A stretch of 53,570 nucleotides of DNA from Bacteroidales bacterium (GTDB taxonomy: Bacteria; Bacteroidota; Bacteroidia; Bacteroidales; WCHB1-69). Position numbers and translations under genes: made by a program. The stretch spans positions 1 to 53,570 of the forward strand of contig JAFXSR010000063.1 in the NCBI GenBank assembly GCA_017525505.1. Direction: 5' to 3'. Under the pieces are notes generated by a model. It was given only the letters and a program-made list of their open reading frames with translations, did not search any database and was not told the origin of the DNA. Positions 40,436 through 50,271 of the stretch are shown here, in pieces (position 1 is the first letter of the stretch; every line of letters starts with the position of its first letter).

Positions 40436-41227
40436 ATTCCCACGTTGTTTCTTCTTCTTCAACCCTTTATAAACCAGATAGATGATGAACAGTACACCCA
40501 GTCCCAAAAGCACAAACGACAGCTCGTGGCTGTATTGGTTGATGAGGTCCTGCTGGCCGTGGGCCACATAGCCCAAAACGGCCAATATGATGTTCCAGGA
40601 GCCGGAACCCAGAATGGTGTATAGGGTGAATGCCCCGATATTCATCTTGGCCAGACCTGCAGGGATGGAAATAAGCTGGCGGATGCCCGGCACCAGACGG
40701 CCGATGAAAGTGGAGGAGTTGCCATGCTCGATGAAGTAATCCTCGGCTTTCTTGACTTTCTCGCTATTGAGCAACAGTAAGTGTCCTAACTTGCTGTCAG
40801 CGAACCAATAGACAATGGGGCGTCCCAAAAAGCGGGACAAGAAATAGTTGATATAGGCGCCAATCAATGCTCCCAAGGTGGCAATCAGCACCACCAAAAC
40901 AATGTTGACAAACGGTGATTCGGTGACGTATAGGGTGGCATTATCGGGATTGCAGGCCTGGTAGGCAGCGGGTGGCACCACCACTTCCGAAGGGAAGGGG
41001 ATAAAAGAGCTCTCGATGGTCATCAATAGGGTAACCGTCACATAATTCAAGTGTTGGTTGTACCAATCCACCACACGGATGACAAACGAGCTCTCTGTTT
41101 GCTCTTCCGCTGTGACAACAGTAGTGCTGTCAGCGGGGTTTGTGCTGGAAATGTCGGTATTGTTCTGCGCGTTTACTTGGCAGAAAATCATCAAAAACAG
41201 AACGAAAATGCTGATTTTTTTCATCAT
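40424..41227 (-). CDS. DedA/SNARE-associated family membrane protein with N-terminal signal sequence
   Basis: A 267-residue protein. It starts with a signal-peptide-like segment (KKISIFVLFLMIFCQVNAQ) and a polar 40-residue stretch, unusual for DedA proteins, which normally start directly with the membrane domain. The DedA core follows: ESSFIPFPSEVVVPPAAY, ATLGALIGAYINYFLSRFLGRP and GRLVPGIRQLISIPAGLAKMN. Members flip or transport undecaprenyl phosphate or phospholipids in the inner membrane. It overlaps the TPR gene upstream by 4 bp, so translation is coupled. Confidence 0.88.
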   Translation of the reverse strand: MMKKISIFVLFLMIFCQVNAQNNTDISSTNPADSTTVVTAEEQTESSFVIRVVDWYNQHLNYVTVTLLMTIESSFIPFPSEVVVPPAAYQACNPDNATLYVTESPFVNIVLVVLIATLGALIGAYINYFLSRFLGRPIVYWFADSKLGHLLLLNSEKVKKAEDYFIEHGNSSTFIGRLVPGIRQLISIPAGLAKMNIGAFTLYTILGSGSWNIILAVLGYVAHGQQDLINQYSHELSFVLLGLGVLFIIYLVYKGLKKKKQRGNEEA

Positions 41228-42396
41228 GGTTTGTATAGTTCTATTAATTCATTGACTTCGTTAAAAGTTTCCAGAATAGGATCAATGGCCAGAAATTCCT
41301 TGTAGCCGTCGTAGTCAATCAGCAGGGCGTTGGACAGGTATTCGCAGCCTTTGCTGATTTTTTGGGAAAGGAAATAGAAAGCGGCCAGATAGTAGGCCAC
41401 GGTAAAGGTGATGGCCGGGTCGGCTTGATGCTGTTCCAACACCTCGATGGCATAGTCGTACAACTCGTTTTCACAGCAGAAATGCACGAAATAGCGGTAG
41501 AAATCCTCTTTGTTCTCCACCTGCTGCATGGTGGTGGTGAAAAACTCTTGCAGTTTGGCCATTTGTTGCGGCTCGTCGTAATAAGATAGCGCCTCGAACA
41601 GCAGTTTGAAGCTTTGCGGGTCGTGGGCGATGGCGCGCTCAATGGTGAAACGGGCGTCCTCTGTCAGTCCTTGCTCACGGAATACGGAAGCCATGCCCAG
41701 CAGGGCCTCCCCTTGGGTGGGATTGAGACTGAGCGCTTTGCGGTAATATAGTAGGGCCTCTTCGTATTTTTCCTGGGCAGCGTAGCAGTCACCCATGCAG
41801 CAAAGAGAGTTAAAGTCCTCGGTATCGATACTATATGCCGCTTGATAATGTTCCAAGGCTTTGTCAATTTCCGACAGTTCGAAATAGCAGTTGCCCATGT
41901 TGAAGTGGGCGGAGGGCGTGTTTTCGTCGATGCTCAGCACATATTGGTAGGCATCGATGGCTTTTTCGTACTCTTTGAGCCAGCTATATGACAGTGCCAG
42001 TCCGAACCAGCAGCCGGGGAACATCGGAAATTCCTCGGTCAGCTTCTCATAGAAAGCGATGCCGTCCTCGTATTGCTGGTTTTCTTCCAGCAGGAAAGAA
42101 AAAGTGAAAAGCTGGTCATCGAAGGCCTCGTCCTCCTGCAGTGCGAAAACGGCGTGTTTCAGGGCATGTTGAAGGTCTCTTTTTTTGAGAAATTCGTAAG
42201 CCATCAGGAAATGCACCTCGGGGTCGTCATGATCCAGATCCAAAGCTTTTTTCAGCAGCTTGATGGAGTCGGTGTTGCGGCCGGTCATCCGGGCCAGCAT
42301 CACTTTTTCGAGATACAGTTCAGGGGTAGGAGGGAAGGTGCTTTCAATGACTTCCAGTTCTTGTTCGGCTTTGTCGAACTCCATCTCAAAAATCAT
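41224..42396 (-). CDS. TPR-repeat protein (main part, downstream of a frameshift)
   Basis: A 390-residue protein of tandem TPR units from residue 25 to 320, for example SAHFNMGNCYFELSEIDKALEHYQAAYSI and EALLYYRKALSLNPTQGEALLGMA. It is a cytoplasmic scaffold with no catalytic motif. The frame is open upstream of the ATG and reads YPSDSFFRILRVKKMIFEMEFDKA, which joins smoothly to the end of the short frame at 42393-42620 if one base is restored near 42440. The two ORFs are therefore one gene, about 460 codons, either frameshifted in this strain or carrying a sequence error. It is coupled to the DedA gene. Confidence 0.82.
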   Translation of the reverse strand: MIFEMEFDKAEQELEVIESTFPPTPELYLEKVMLARMTGRNTDSIKLLKKALDLDHDDPEVHFLMAYEFLKKRDLQHALKHAVFALQEDEAFDDQLFTFSFLLEENQQYEDGIAFYEKLTEEFPMFPGCWFGLALSYSWLKEYEKAIDAYQYVLSIDENTPSAHFNMGNCYFELSEIDKALEHYQAAYSIDTEDFNSLCCMGDCYAAQEKYEEALLYYRKALSLNPTQGEALLGMASVFREQGLTEDARFTIERAIAHDPQSFKLLFEALSYYDEPQQMAKLQEFFTTTMQQVENKEDFYRYFVHFCCENELYDYAIEVLEQHQADPAITFTVAYYLAAFYFLSQKISKGCEYLSNALLIDYDGYKEFLAIDPILETFNEVNELIELYKP

Positions 42397-42620
42397 CTTC
42401 TTGACACGCAGGATTCTGAAAAATGAGTCAGAAGGATACAGGTGATGGCGTATTCGATGGCTTCGGAGGCCATGGGCATATCCATCTGTCGCATCAGCTC
42501 GTCGATGATAATTTCCATTTCTTCCGAGTCAAAAAAGACGGAAGTGCCGGATTCCACCATCGCCTTAAAGCGCTCCGCTAATTCTCTCGCTTCTTTTTCT
42601 TCTGCTTCAAAATCTTCCAT
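42393..42620 (-). CDS. N-terminal fragment of the frameshifted TPR protein
   Basis: 75 residues, of which the first 60 (EEKEARELAERFKAMVESGTSVFFDSEEMEIIIDELMRQ) match the usual start of Bacteroidetes TPR proteins, in which F-D-x-E and a two-helix pair precede the repeats. After AIEYAIT the sequence (CILLTHFSESCVSRR) loses the pattern, while the -1 frame gives LYPSDSFF, the expected continuation. Only the shifted frame makes sense beyond about 42440. Confidence 0.78.
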   Translation of the reverse strand: MEDFEAEEKEARELAERFKAMVESGTSVFFDSEEMEIIIDELMRQMDMPMASEAIEYAITCILLTHFSESCVSRR

Positions 42621-42665
42621 ATCAATAACTTAGCTATTGAAACTACTTCCTAAAATTTAGGGGCG

Positions 42666-42673
42666 CAAAGGTA
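42666..42673 (-). promoter_or_regulatory. -7 box TACCTTTG
   Basis: Plus-strand CAAAGGTA, 45 bases before the TPR gene start; probably serves the TPR and DedA genes. Confidence 0.7.
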
Positions 42674-42775
42674 CAAAAAAATATTGAATTGTGAGAAGGA
42701 GGCAAAACAGAATTGTTCGAAGCAAATTTTTGAAAAAAAATGATGAGCGACGATATGAAATTTAATTTTTTTTAG

Positions 42776-42783
42776 TAATTTTG
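42776..42783 (+). promoter_or_regulatory. -7 box TAATTTTG with long leader
   Basis: 87 bases before the giant T9SS protein gene, one of the longest leaders in the window; the leader is A-rich and has no obvious fold. Confidence 0.68.
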
Positions 42784-42870
42784 CAAGACGAAGTTTAAAA
42801 TATCGTTTTGAAACATATAAATAACTATAAATCAATAAAATAACATTCAACAAAACTAAAAACAAACAAC

Positions 42871-45800
42871 ATGAAAAAATTTTTACTTGTTTTGCTTATG
42901 CTGCTGACAATGGGCATAAGCGGTTTTGCGCAGAGCACAACCATTACCATTGGGAATGGAACAACCACCTCCTACTATGCGCCTTTTGGAAACTGGTGGG
43001 CCAACTCTTGGGTACAGGTGATTTACCCGTCATCCGCTATTACGGAAAGCGGTTTCATCACATCCATTGGTTTTCAAGTTTCGGATGTTCCCACATCTGC
43101 TGTTCAATTCAGCGAACTCCATATTTACATGGGCACATCGCAGGATTCAGTTCATGCGTCAACATCTTCATGGCTTCCTACCTCGGAGCTTTCAGAGGTG
43201 TTGTCAGTCACTAACATGCCGTTGCCTTCCTCTACGGGCTGGATGACGATTGATTTGGACGATCCTTTCCCGTACGATGGTACAGAGAATCTGGTCATTG
43301 TCATCAGCAAAAAAATGAGCTCTTACAACAGTGCCTTGAAATTTAACTACACTGCTGTCACTAATTCCGCCCTGTACCGTGGAAGCGACTCAGACGCAAG
43401 TTATGCAAACTATCCGGGAAGCAATACCGGCACACGCGGTTCATATCGTCCCAACCTGCAGCTCACCATTTCCCAAAACTCAGATTTCTGCCGTTCCGTG
43501 GCTCATCTTACTGTCTCAGAAATCACAAGTACTGATGCCACTATAACATGGACTGCCCCCGAAGATGCTTACAATTATATTTTGCAATACAAGACTAGCA
43601 ACGAAGATTGGGAAGACGACAATGTCTTCACGATTAATCTCACCGACACATTCTACACTCTCACAGGACTTGACCCCAACACCCAATACCAAGTGCGTGT
43701 CGCCAATTCTTGCTCCGATGAAAACAGTTCATGGAAGAACGTTTCATTTAAGACCGAATGCGAAGCTATTTCAGTAAGCAATGAACCCTATTACGAACAA
43801 TTTGAAGGATATGCCTCCAACGCTTTCCCGGACTGCTGGACACGTTTGGCCGGGTATAACAGCTATCCATATATTTCCAATGCCTCCGCCACTGCCCATC
43901 AGGGTACGGGATATTTCCATTTATACAACAACAATGCCAATCCTATCATCGTTGCTCTTCCTGAATTCGTAGAAGACCTCAACACTCTCCGTTTGAGTTT
44001 TTGGATGAAACCCACGAGCGCCACTGCCGCTTATGGTCAAGTGGATTTGGGCGTTATGAGCGACTTGAGTGACAACACCACTTTCACATTGCTTAAAAGC
44101 TGGACCGCCACGGCAATAGGCTCTACCAGCTGGGCTTATTATGAGATGAATTTGGATACTCTCATCACAGACGAAACGGGATATTTGGTAATACGTCGTA
44201 CCATCCCGAGTTCGAGTACCTCTACCTATGCATGGTACTTTGACGATGTGAAAGTGATGCCCATCCCCACCTGCGAAGCACCAACCGAACTGACATTCCA
44301 TGGCGCCACTTCCAGCAGCATCACCTTGAAATGGAATCCCGGTGATGTGAGCAATTTTGCCGTTTATTATAAAGAAGCCAACTCTGAAGATGACTATACG
44401 AGTGTTTCCGCAAGCTTAGATGCAGACAGTTTATTCATCTTAGACAACCTGATTTCCGCCACCGAATATTCTGTATATGTGGCCAGCGTTTGCAGCGACG
44501 GCAGCGAAATCTATTGCGACCCCATCCTTTGCGCCACCAAAATGGTTCCCGTGGATTTGCCATATAGTACTGACTTCAGCGAGGAAGCCGATCGGAATTG
44601 GCTGCTGAACAACGGAAGCTGCACAAACTATTGGGTTATGGGTCAAATCCCCGATACCACCGCCACTGCCTTGTTTATCACCAATGACGGCACCACTCCC
44701 AATTATACAATGTCGAATGCTATATCCATGGTCTCTGCCGCAAAACTATTCACCATTGGCACAGCCCCTCAAGTACGCATCAGTTTCGATGCCATAATTG
44801 GTGGTGAAAGTTCTTACGACTACATCAAATTATTCTTCGCTCCCGAAACGGAAAACTATTCTGCAAAAGCTGGCGTTGTTCCGACCAGCTCTGAGTATGG
44901 TTACAACTCATATTCTACATACGCCTTTGACTTCTCAGATTATGCGTCCTTATCCACTTATACCTCCGCAACAACATATCCATACAGATATAATCTGACT
45001 GGCGGCAACATAGTACATATTGACGCCATTATGCCGAACCCGCATGCGAACCCGGATGAGAACTCCACCGCACAAGTGGTATTTGTATGGAGGAACGACA
45101 ACGGTGGTGGAGCCCAACCCAGCGCTATCATTTCCAACGTTTCCATTGAAGTTCCTTCTTGCCATCGCCCAGAAGATTTAGTCGCTACAAATGTTACTCC
45201 TCACACCGCAGATATTACTTGGAATGGTGGAGATGCCACCGAATGGACAGTAGAATACGGTGTACATGGCTTCAACTTGGGTAGCGGCACCACTACTGAT
45301 GTGACTGGTACTCCCTCAACTCAACTCACTGGTTTGACAGACAATACCGAATATGACGTATATGTGAAAGCAATCTGTGACAACGAAGAATCTCCAAACA
45401 AAATGATCACTTTCAGAACACCTTGTTCGGGCCTTACTATAGTACCCCAAACATGGAGTATGGATTCTGATCTCGTTGGCACTGGCACCTACGTGCTTCC
45501 CGGTTGCTGGAATAGAATCCTGAGTCCTGCAACCACCTATGGATATCCTTATGCTTACAACAGCAGTACATACGCCCACAGTGGTTCCCGTTCTCTCTAT
45601 TTTTCTAACAGCTATAGTAACTCGTATGCTGTCATGCCAGGCATTGATGCATCAGTGTTGAACATCCAGGATTTACAAGTCAGCTTCTTTGCCAGATCAA
45701 CAACAGCAAGTTCTTACACTTCTTTGGAGGTGGGTGTGATGACAGATCCTACGGATACGGCAACATTCATACTGGTGTACTCTTTAAATCCGGGTACTTC

Positions 45801-48800
45801 TTATACTACAGATCCGTTCGTTATACCGTTTAGCAATTATACGGGCACTGGTAGCTATATTGCTTTCCGTAATACCAGAACAACTTCAGCTTCAAATGCA
45901 TTTTGTGTTGATGATATCACTCTGGAGGCAATTCCACCTTGCAGCAAAGCACGTCTTCTGACAGCTGAAGCTTCTACACACGAGGCTGAATTATCTTGGG
46001 CAGCCACAGGCAGCACTTTCGATTTGCACTACAAGACAGCCTCCGAGGCCAATTATACTACTATTCAGGGAGTGACACTGAACGATGGCGTTTATACCCT
46101 CAGTAATCTGACCGATGGTACACAGTACAGCTGGTACATCGTCACCAATTGTGATGACAACACCACATTTACCAGCGATGTCGCCACCTTTGTAACCGAA
46201 TGCGAAGCTATCGACTCTATACCGCAAACGTGGAATTTTGATGACAATCTCTATGCTGGCACTTCTTCTTACCCACTACCAGTATGTTGGAATAGAATTT
46301 CCACATCAACCAGCACTTTATATCCCTATTCATACAATTCTTCTACTTATGCCCATAGCGGTAGCCGTTCACTTTACTTCTACAACTCTTATTTAAACTC
46401 TTTGGCCATCATGCCGGCTATTGATAATACTATACTGAACATTAATGACTTACAGGTCTCGTTCTACGGCAGATTATCGACTTCCAACGATAATGTGCGT
46501 ATAGTTGTCGGTGTTATGTCAGATCCAAGCGCAGATTCTACGTTCATCCCTGTGGATACCATTGCTTTCACCAACACACAACCTGTTGACCCATTCGTTG
46601 TAAAATTCAATGAATACGAGGGTGAGGGAACATACATCGCTTTTAAAAACATCTCGCTTACAGGCTCTACCGTTGCCAACAGCATATACATTGACGATGT
46701 TACTTTGGAAGAAAGTCCTGTCTGTTCAGCCCCCATCAACACTGTCGCTTTCCCCACTCCTAATTCCGTCAATCTGCGTTGGGACGACATGACAGAGGGT
46801 TTATACAATATTTATTATAAGGTTGACACTGAGGAAGTGTACATCTCCATTGAAAATGTGATTCCGACCGACGATTATTATTCCGTTGAAGGCTTGGATG
46901 CCTCAACAACCTATAATTTCTACATAGAAACAATTTGCGACGACGGTTCTGTATCTGCAACAAACGAATACACCTTCACCACTTTGTGTGAGACATTTAC
47001 TGCTCCCTTCTCAGAGAACTTTAATGCAGCCAATGTTATTCCCGCATGCTGGGAGAAAAGAATGGGATTGGTCGCAAATGTGTTTGCCGGTTCCATTCCG
47101 CAGACAACAACGTCAGGATGGGTTTTCAACAACAACTACGTGTTCGGCCAATATCACCCCAAATTGAACATTTATGGCACAAACTGCAATTACTGGCTCA
47201 TTTCGCCTGATATTGACCTCAGCGCTATCTCAACCCCCGCACTTACCTTTGACTTGGCGCTATCCGATTACGGTAATGCTGATCCTATTGAGAATCCAAC
47301 ATCCCAAGAAGATGACAAGTTCATGGTGATTATCTCCACCGACCACGGCATGACTTGGAGCGAGTCCAATGCCACCATCTGGAGCAATGCCGCTGGTGCA
47401 GAACACGTTTACAATCAGATTCCAAACACAGGCCAAGAAGTTATCATCAATCTGGAGGACTATGCTGGACAAACCGTCCGTATTGCCTTCTATGGCGAAT
47501 CTACCACGGCAGGTGGCGACAACGACCTGCACATTGACAACGTATTTGTAGGCGAAGCTCCCTCTTGTAGCGCACCTTCACAAATTGTTGTTGACAGTAT
47601 CTTAGCTGAAACAGTTTATCTGAGCTGGACCGAAAATGGCGATGCCACCTCTTGGGTTGTGGAATATGGTCTTGAAGGTTTCACACTTGGCACTGGCACA
47701 ACAGTAACGGCCAACACTAACGAATCATTTGGCATCGCAGGTCTTATGGATGCTACCACCTATGATGTATATGTGCGTGCCGTATGCGACGACAACAGCA
47801 CCTCTAATCCTACATCACGCACCTTCACAACTGAGTGTCTGCCCATGTCACTGCCATACTCGCAGAACTTCGACGCATTGTCCACTGGCAGCACATCTCC
47901 ATTCGCCCTCTGCTGGAAACGCAATAACACATACAGCACTTCTACCAACTATCCGTATGTGTCCAGCACTTATTCAGTCAGCGGTAGCAACTCACTCTAT
48001 TTCTATTGCTCTTCCACCACCTACTCAATGGCTATACTTCCTCAGATTGATCCAGCCGTCAATCCTATCAATAACTTGCAGCTCTCATTCAGCATGAGAA
48101 CCAGCTCCGAAACATGTAAGATGGTTGTAGGTGCATTGACCAATCCTTTAGATGCCAACACATTCACTCCGATTGACACGGTGGAGGTTTCTAGCACAAA
48201 CAGCTTTGAACCTAAGGTCGTCACACTCTCGTCATACACAGGCAATGGCAGCTATGTGGCACTTCGCCAGCTTAACACCAGCAGTACCAATGCCGCATAC
48301 ATTGACGACGTCTATTTGGAGACTATCCCAACATGTCCTCGTCCTAGTGACGTAATCAGTACAGCCGCTACATCTTCTTCCATCACCTTGTCATGGGAAG
48401 ATACTGGTGCCGGAAACTCATGGGAAATCAAATATGGAGCTTCTGGTTTTAATCCTGAAACAGAAGGAACTCTTATTACTCCAGTAGGCACTAACCCATA
48501 CGAAGTTACAGGTTTGTCACATTCCACGACCTATGACTTTTATGTTCGTACCATCTGTGGTGCCGGTGATACTAGCAATTGGAGTAACAGTAGTCAGGCT
48601 TCCACCACAATGGTTGCCGAGGCATTGCCTTACCAAACCGACTTTGCCACCGATCAAAGTTGGCTGATGAACAATGGTGCAGCTCCCAACTATTGGATGA
48701 TGGGAATTCCTTCAGGTGCAACTGAAAGTGCTTTGTTTGTTACTAACAATGGCACTACTGCAACATATACCATCGGTTCAGTTTCTGTTGCCATGGCTGA

Positions 48801-50046
48801 GAAATTGTTCATTATGCCCACTAACGACTCTATCCATGTAGAATTTGACGTTAAAATCGGTGGAGAGGTCCTGTCATCAGGAACACCGTATGACTATCTG
48901 AAGGTTTTCCTGACACCCGCTACTGTTGAATTTACTCCGGGTGCTACTTCAAGCAATACCCAGTCAGGATACTCTTATTCGAACGATGCATTTGATTTCA
49001 GTGATTACTTGTCACAAACAGGTTGTGCTTCTTATCCTTATAAGTTGAATCTAACACAAGGTAATACACTCCATATCAATATGAATGTGATCAATCCGGA
49101 TCCGAATGGTTCAGCCAAGATTGTGTTCCTGTGGAGAAATGACGGAAGTGGCGGTGACGGACAAGGTGCTACTATCTCTAACTTTTCCATTTCTGCAGCT
49201 GGTTCAACTCCTGTTGTGACAGATCCTACTGTAACTACTACTGCTGCATCCGATATCACTCAGACCTCTGCTACTCTGAACGCAACCATTACAAATCCCG
49301 ACGGAGTGACCATCACAGCGAAGGGCTTCGAATGGAGAGCTACCGACGGCGGCACTTATACACAGATTGCAGGTACAGGTACTGGCAACAACTTCACCGC
49401 TAACCTTACCGGTCTTACCGCCAATGCTAACTATACCTTCAGAGCATTCATCACTTTCAACGGCACTACCGTTACTGGCGACGAAATGACCTTCACCACT
49501 TACGAAGAGCCCGTTGATCCATGCGACGCTCCTACCAACTTGCAAGTAAACAGCATCACCCAAACCAGCGCCACTATGACCTGGACCGCTGGCGGTACCG
49601 AGACTTCATGGAAAGTTGGTTACAAACTCAGCTCCGCAAGCCAGTGGCAAGAGGCTACCGTTCAGACTACTTCCTACAACATTGAAGGTCTGACCGCTAA
49701 CAGCACTTACGATGTGCGCGTGAAAGCCATCTGCGCCGCTGACAATGAAAGCGACTTTATCACCAGTAGCTTCACCACTACAGGCGTGGGTATCGACAAC
49801 ATCACGCTGTCCAACAGCATCAGTCTGATGCCGAACCCCGCTGACAACTACATCGACTTGACCGTCAACAGCAATGTTGAAGTGAAGGAAGCTGTGGTCT
49901 ATAACGCCTTCGGCCAGATGATCCAGAAAGTTGAACTGAACAACAACCACACCCGTATCGACCTGAGCGATATGGCTGCCGGTATGTACTTCGTACGCGT
50001 GAACAGCGACAATGTAAGCGCTACGAAGAAGTTCATCAAACGATAA
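42871..50046 (+). CDS. Giant FN3/cleaved-adhesin T9SS-secreted surface protein
   Basis: 2391 residues with signal peptide MKKFLLVLLMLLTMGISGFA. A beta domain (about 22-205) comes first. FN3 domains begin near 206, 468, 764, 1024, 1285, 1566, 1821 and twice after 2115, each opened by Cys-x-x-Pro-type sequence and containing D-A-T-I-T-W-like strands. Between them lie adhesin-like or MAM-like domains of 170-200 residues (near 300, 850, 1111, 1373, 1655) with PxCWxR, HSGSRSLYF and YIDDVTLE motifs. Two related NYWxMG domains start near 560 and 1915. The last 80 residues (SLMPNPADNYIDLTV, AAGMYFVRV) are a type A T9SS sorting domain. Probably adhesion or glycan binding at the cell surface; ligand unknown. 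Confidence 0.9.
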   Translation: MKKFLLVLLMLLTMGISGFAQSTTITIGNGTTTSYYAPFGNWWANSWVQVIYPSSAITESGFITSIGFQVSDVPTSAVQFSELHIYMGTSQDSVHASTSSWLPTSELSEVLSVTNMPLPSSTGWMTIDLDDPFPYDGTENLVIVISKKMSSYNSALKFNYTAVTNSALYRGSDSDASYANYPGSNTGTRGSYRPNLQLTISQNSDFCRSVAHLTVSEITSTDATITWTAPEDAYNYILQYKTSNEDWEDDNVFTINLTDTFYTLTGLDPNTQYQVRVANSCSDENSSWKNVSFKTECEAISVSNEPYYEQFEGYASNAFPDCWTRLAGYNSYPYISNASATAHQGTGYFHLYNNNANPIIVALPEFVEDLNTLRLSFWMKPTSATAAYGQVDLGVMSDLSDNTTFTLLKSWTATAIGSTSWAYYEMNLDTLITDETGYLVIRRTIPSSSTSTYAWYFDDVKVMPIPTCEAPTELTFHGATSSSITLKWNPGDVSNFAVYYKEANSEDDYTSVSASLDADSLFILDNLISATEYSVYVASVCSDGSEIYCDPILCATKMVPVDLPYSTDFSEEADRNWLLNNGSCTNYWVMGQIPDTTATALFITNDGTTPNYTMSNAISMVSAAKLFTIGTAPQVRISFDAIIGGESSYDYIKLFFAPETENYSAKAGVVPTSSEYGYNSYSTYAFDFSDYASLSTYTSATTYPYRYNLTGGNIVHIDAIMPNPHANPDENSTAQVVFVWRNDNGGGAQPSAIISNVSIEVPSCHRPEDLVATNVTPHTADITWNGGDATEWTVEYGVHGFNLGSGTTTDVTGTPSTQLTGLTDNTEYDVYVKAICDNEESPNKMITFRTPCSGLTIVPQTWSMDSDLVGTGTYVLPGCWNRILSPATTYGYPYAYNSSTYAHSGSRSLYFSNSYSNSYAVMPGIDASVLNIQDLQVSFFARSTTASSYTSLEVGVMTDPTDTATFILVYSLNPGTSYTTDPFVIPFSNYTGTGSYIAFRNTRTTSASNAFCVDDITLEAIPPCSKARLLTAEASTHEAELSWAATGSTFDLHYKTASEANYTTIQGVTLNDGVYTLSNLTDGTQYSWYIVTNCDDNTTFTSDVATFVTECEAIDSIPQTWNFDDNLYAGTSSYPLPVCWNRISTSTSTLYPYSYNSSTYAHSGSRSLYFYNSYLNSLAIMPAIDNTILNINDLQVSFYGRLSTSNDNVRIVVGVMSDPSADSTFIPVDTIAFTNTQPVDPFVVKFNEYEGEGTYIAFKNISLTGSTVANSIYIDDVTLEESPVCSAPINTVAFPTPNSVNLRWDDMTEGLYNIYYKVDTEEVYISIENVIPTDDYYSVEGLDASTTYNFYIETICDDGSVSATNEYTFTTLCETFTAPFSENFNAANVIPACWEKRMGLVANVFAGSIPQTTTSGWVFNNNYVFGQYHPKLNIYGTNCNYWLISPDIDLSAISTPALTFDLALSDYGNADPIENPTSQEDDKFMVIISTDHGMTWSESNATIWSNAAGAEHVYNQIPNTGQEVIINLEDYAGQTVRIAFYGESTTAGGDNDLHIDNVFVGEAPSCSAPSQIVVDSILAETVYLSWTENGDATSWVVEYGLEGFTLGTGTTVTANTNESFGIAGLMDATTYDVYVRAVCDDNSTSNPTSRTFTTECLPMSLPYSQNFDALSTGSTSPFALCWKRNNTYSTSTNYPYVSSTYSVSGSNSLYFYCSSTTYSMAILPQIDPAVNPINNLQLSFSMRTSSETCKMVVGALTNPLDANTFTPIDTVEVSSTNSFEPKVVTLSSYTGNGSYVALRQLNTSSTNAAYIDDVYLETIPTCPRPSDVISTAATSSSITLSWEDTGAGNSWEIKYGASGFNPETEGTLITPVGTNPYEVTGLSHSTTYDFYVRTICGAGDTSNWSNSSQASTTMVAEALPYQTDFATDQSWLMNNGAAPNYWMMGIPSGATESALFVTNNGTTATYTIGSVSVAMAEKLFIMPTNDSIHVEFDVKIGGEVLSSGTPYDYLKVFLTPATVEFTPGATSSNTQSGYSYSNDAFDFSDYLSQTGCASYPYKLNLTQGNTLHINMNVINPDPNGSAKIVFLWRNDGSGGDGQGATISNFSISAAGSTPVVTDPTVTTTAASDITQTSATLNATITNPDGVTITAKGFEWRATDGGTYTQIAGTGTGNNFTANLTGLTANANYTFRAFITFNGTTVTGDEMTFTTYEEPVDPCDAPTNLQVNSITQTSATMTWTAGGTETSWKVGYKLSSASQWQEATVQTTSYNIEGLTANSTYDVRVKAICAADNESDFITSSFTTTGVGIDNITLSNSISLMPNPADNYIDLTVNSNVEVKEAVVYNAFGQMIQKVELNNNHTRIDLSDMAAGMYFVRVNSDNVSATKKFIKR

Positions 50047-50200
50047 GACGTGGAGACGCTCACTTCGTTCGCTCGTGAAGACATGCACTTCGTGCATTCG
50101 TTAAGACGAATTTGATCTCCACGAACGAGCGAAGCGAGTGACTATACGCCTTGATGTCTTGACGAATGAGAGCAGCGAATGACTTAACGTCTTCAAGCCT
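50045..50200. repeat. Dispersed hairpin repeat, copy D, after the giant surface protein
   Basis: Begins within the stop codon region: AAGACGTGGAGACGCTCAC, then TCGTTCGCTCGTGAAG, ATGCACTTCGTGCAT (50084-50098), CTCCACGAACGAGCGAAG and CGAATGAC. The stem-loop ATGCACTTCGTGCAT is identical to the one in copy B. Confidence 0.72.
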
Positions 50201-50209
50201 AAACGAAAA

Positions 50210-50244
50210 GAATAGACGCCCGACTGTGCGTCTATTCTTTTTTT
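50210..50244 (+). terminator. Intrinsic terminator
   Basis: GAATAGACGC (50210-50219) pairs with GCGTCTATTC (50228-50237), a 10-bp stem with an 8-base loop, followed by seven T. It is the clearest rho-independent terminator in the window. It ends transcription from the giant surface protein gene and stands directly against the hydE promoter. Confidence 0.85.
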
Positions 50245-50245
50245 G

Positions 50246-50253
50246 TACCTTTG
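50246..50253 (+). promoter_or_regulatory. -7 box TACCTTTG
   Basis: 18 bases before the hydE ATG. The T-run of the terminator forms its upstream spacer. Confidence 0.72.
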
Positions 50254-50271
50254 CCTCATTAAAATGAGCGT

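Noticed and set aside
42430..42450. Programmed -1 frameshift in the TPR gene
   Set aside because: There is no slippery heptamer of the X-XXY-YYZ kind and no downstream stem; a one-base loss explains the data better.
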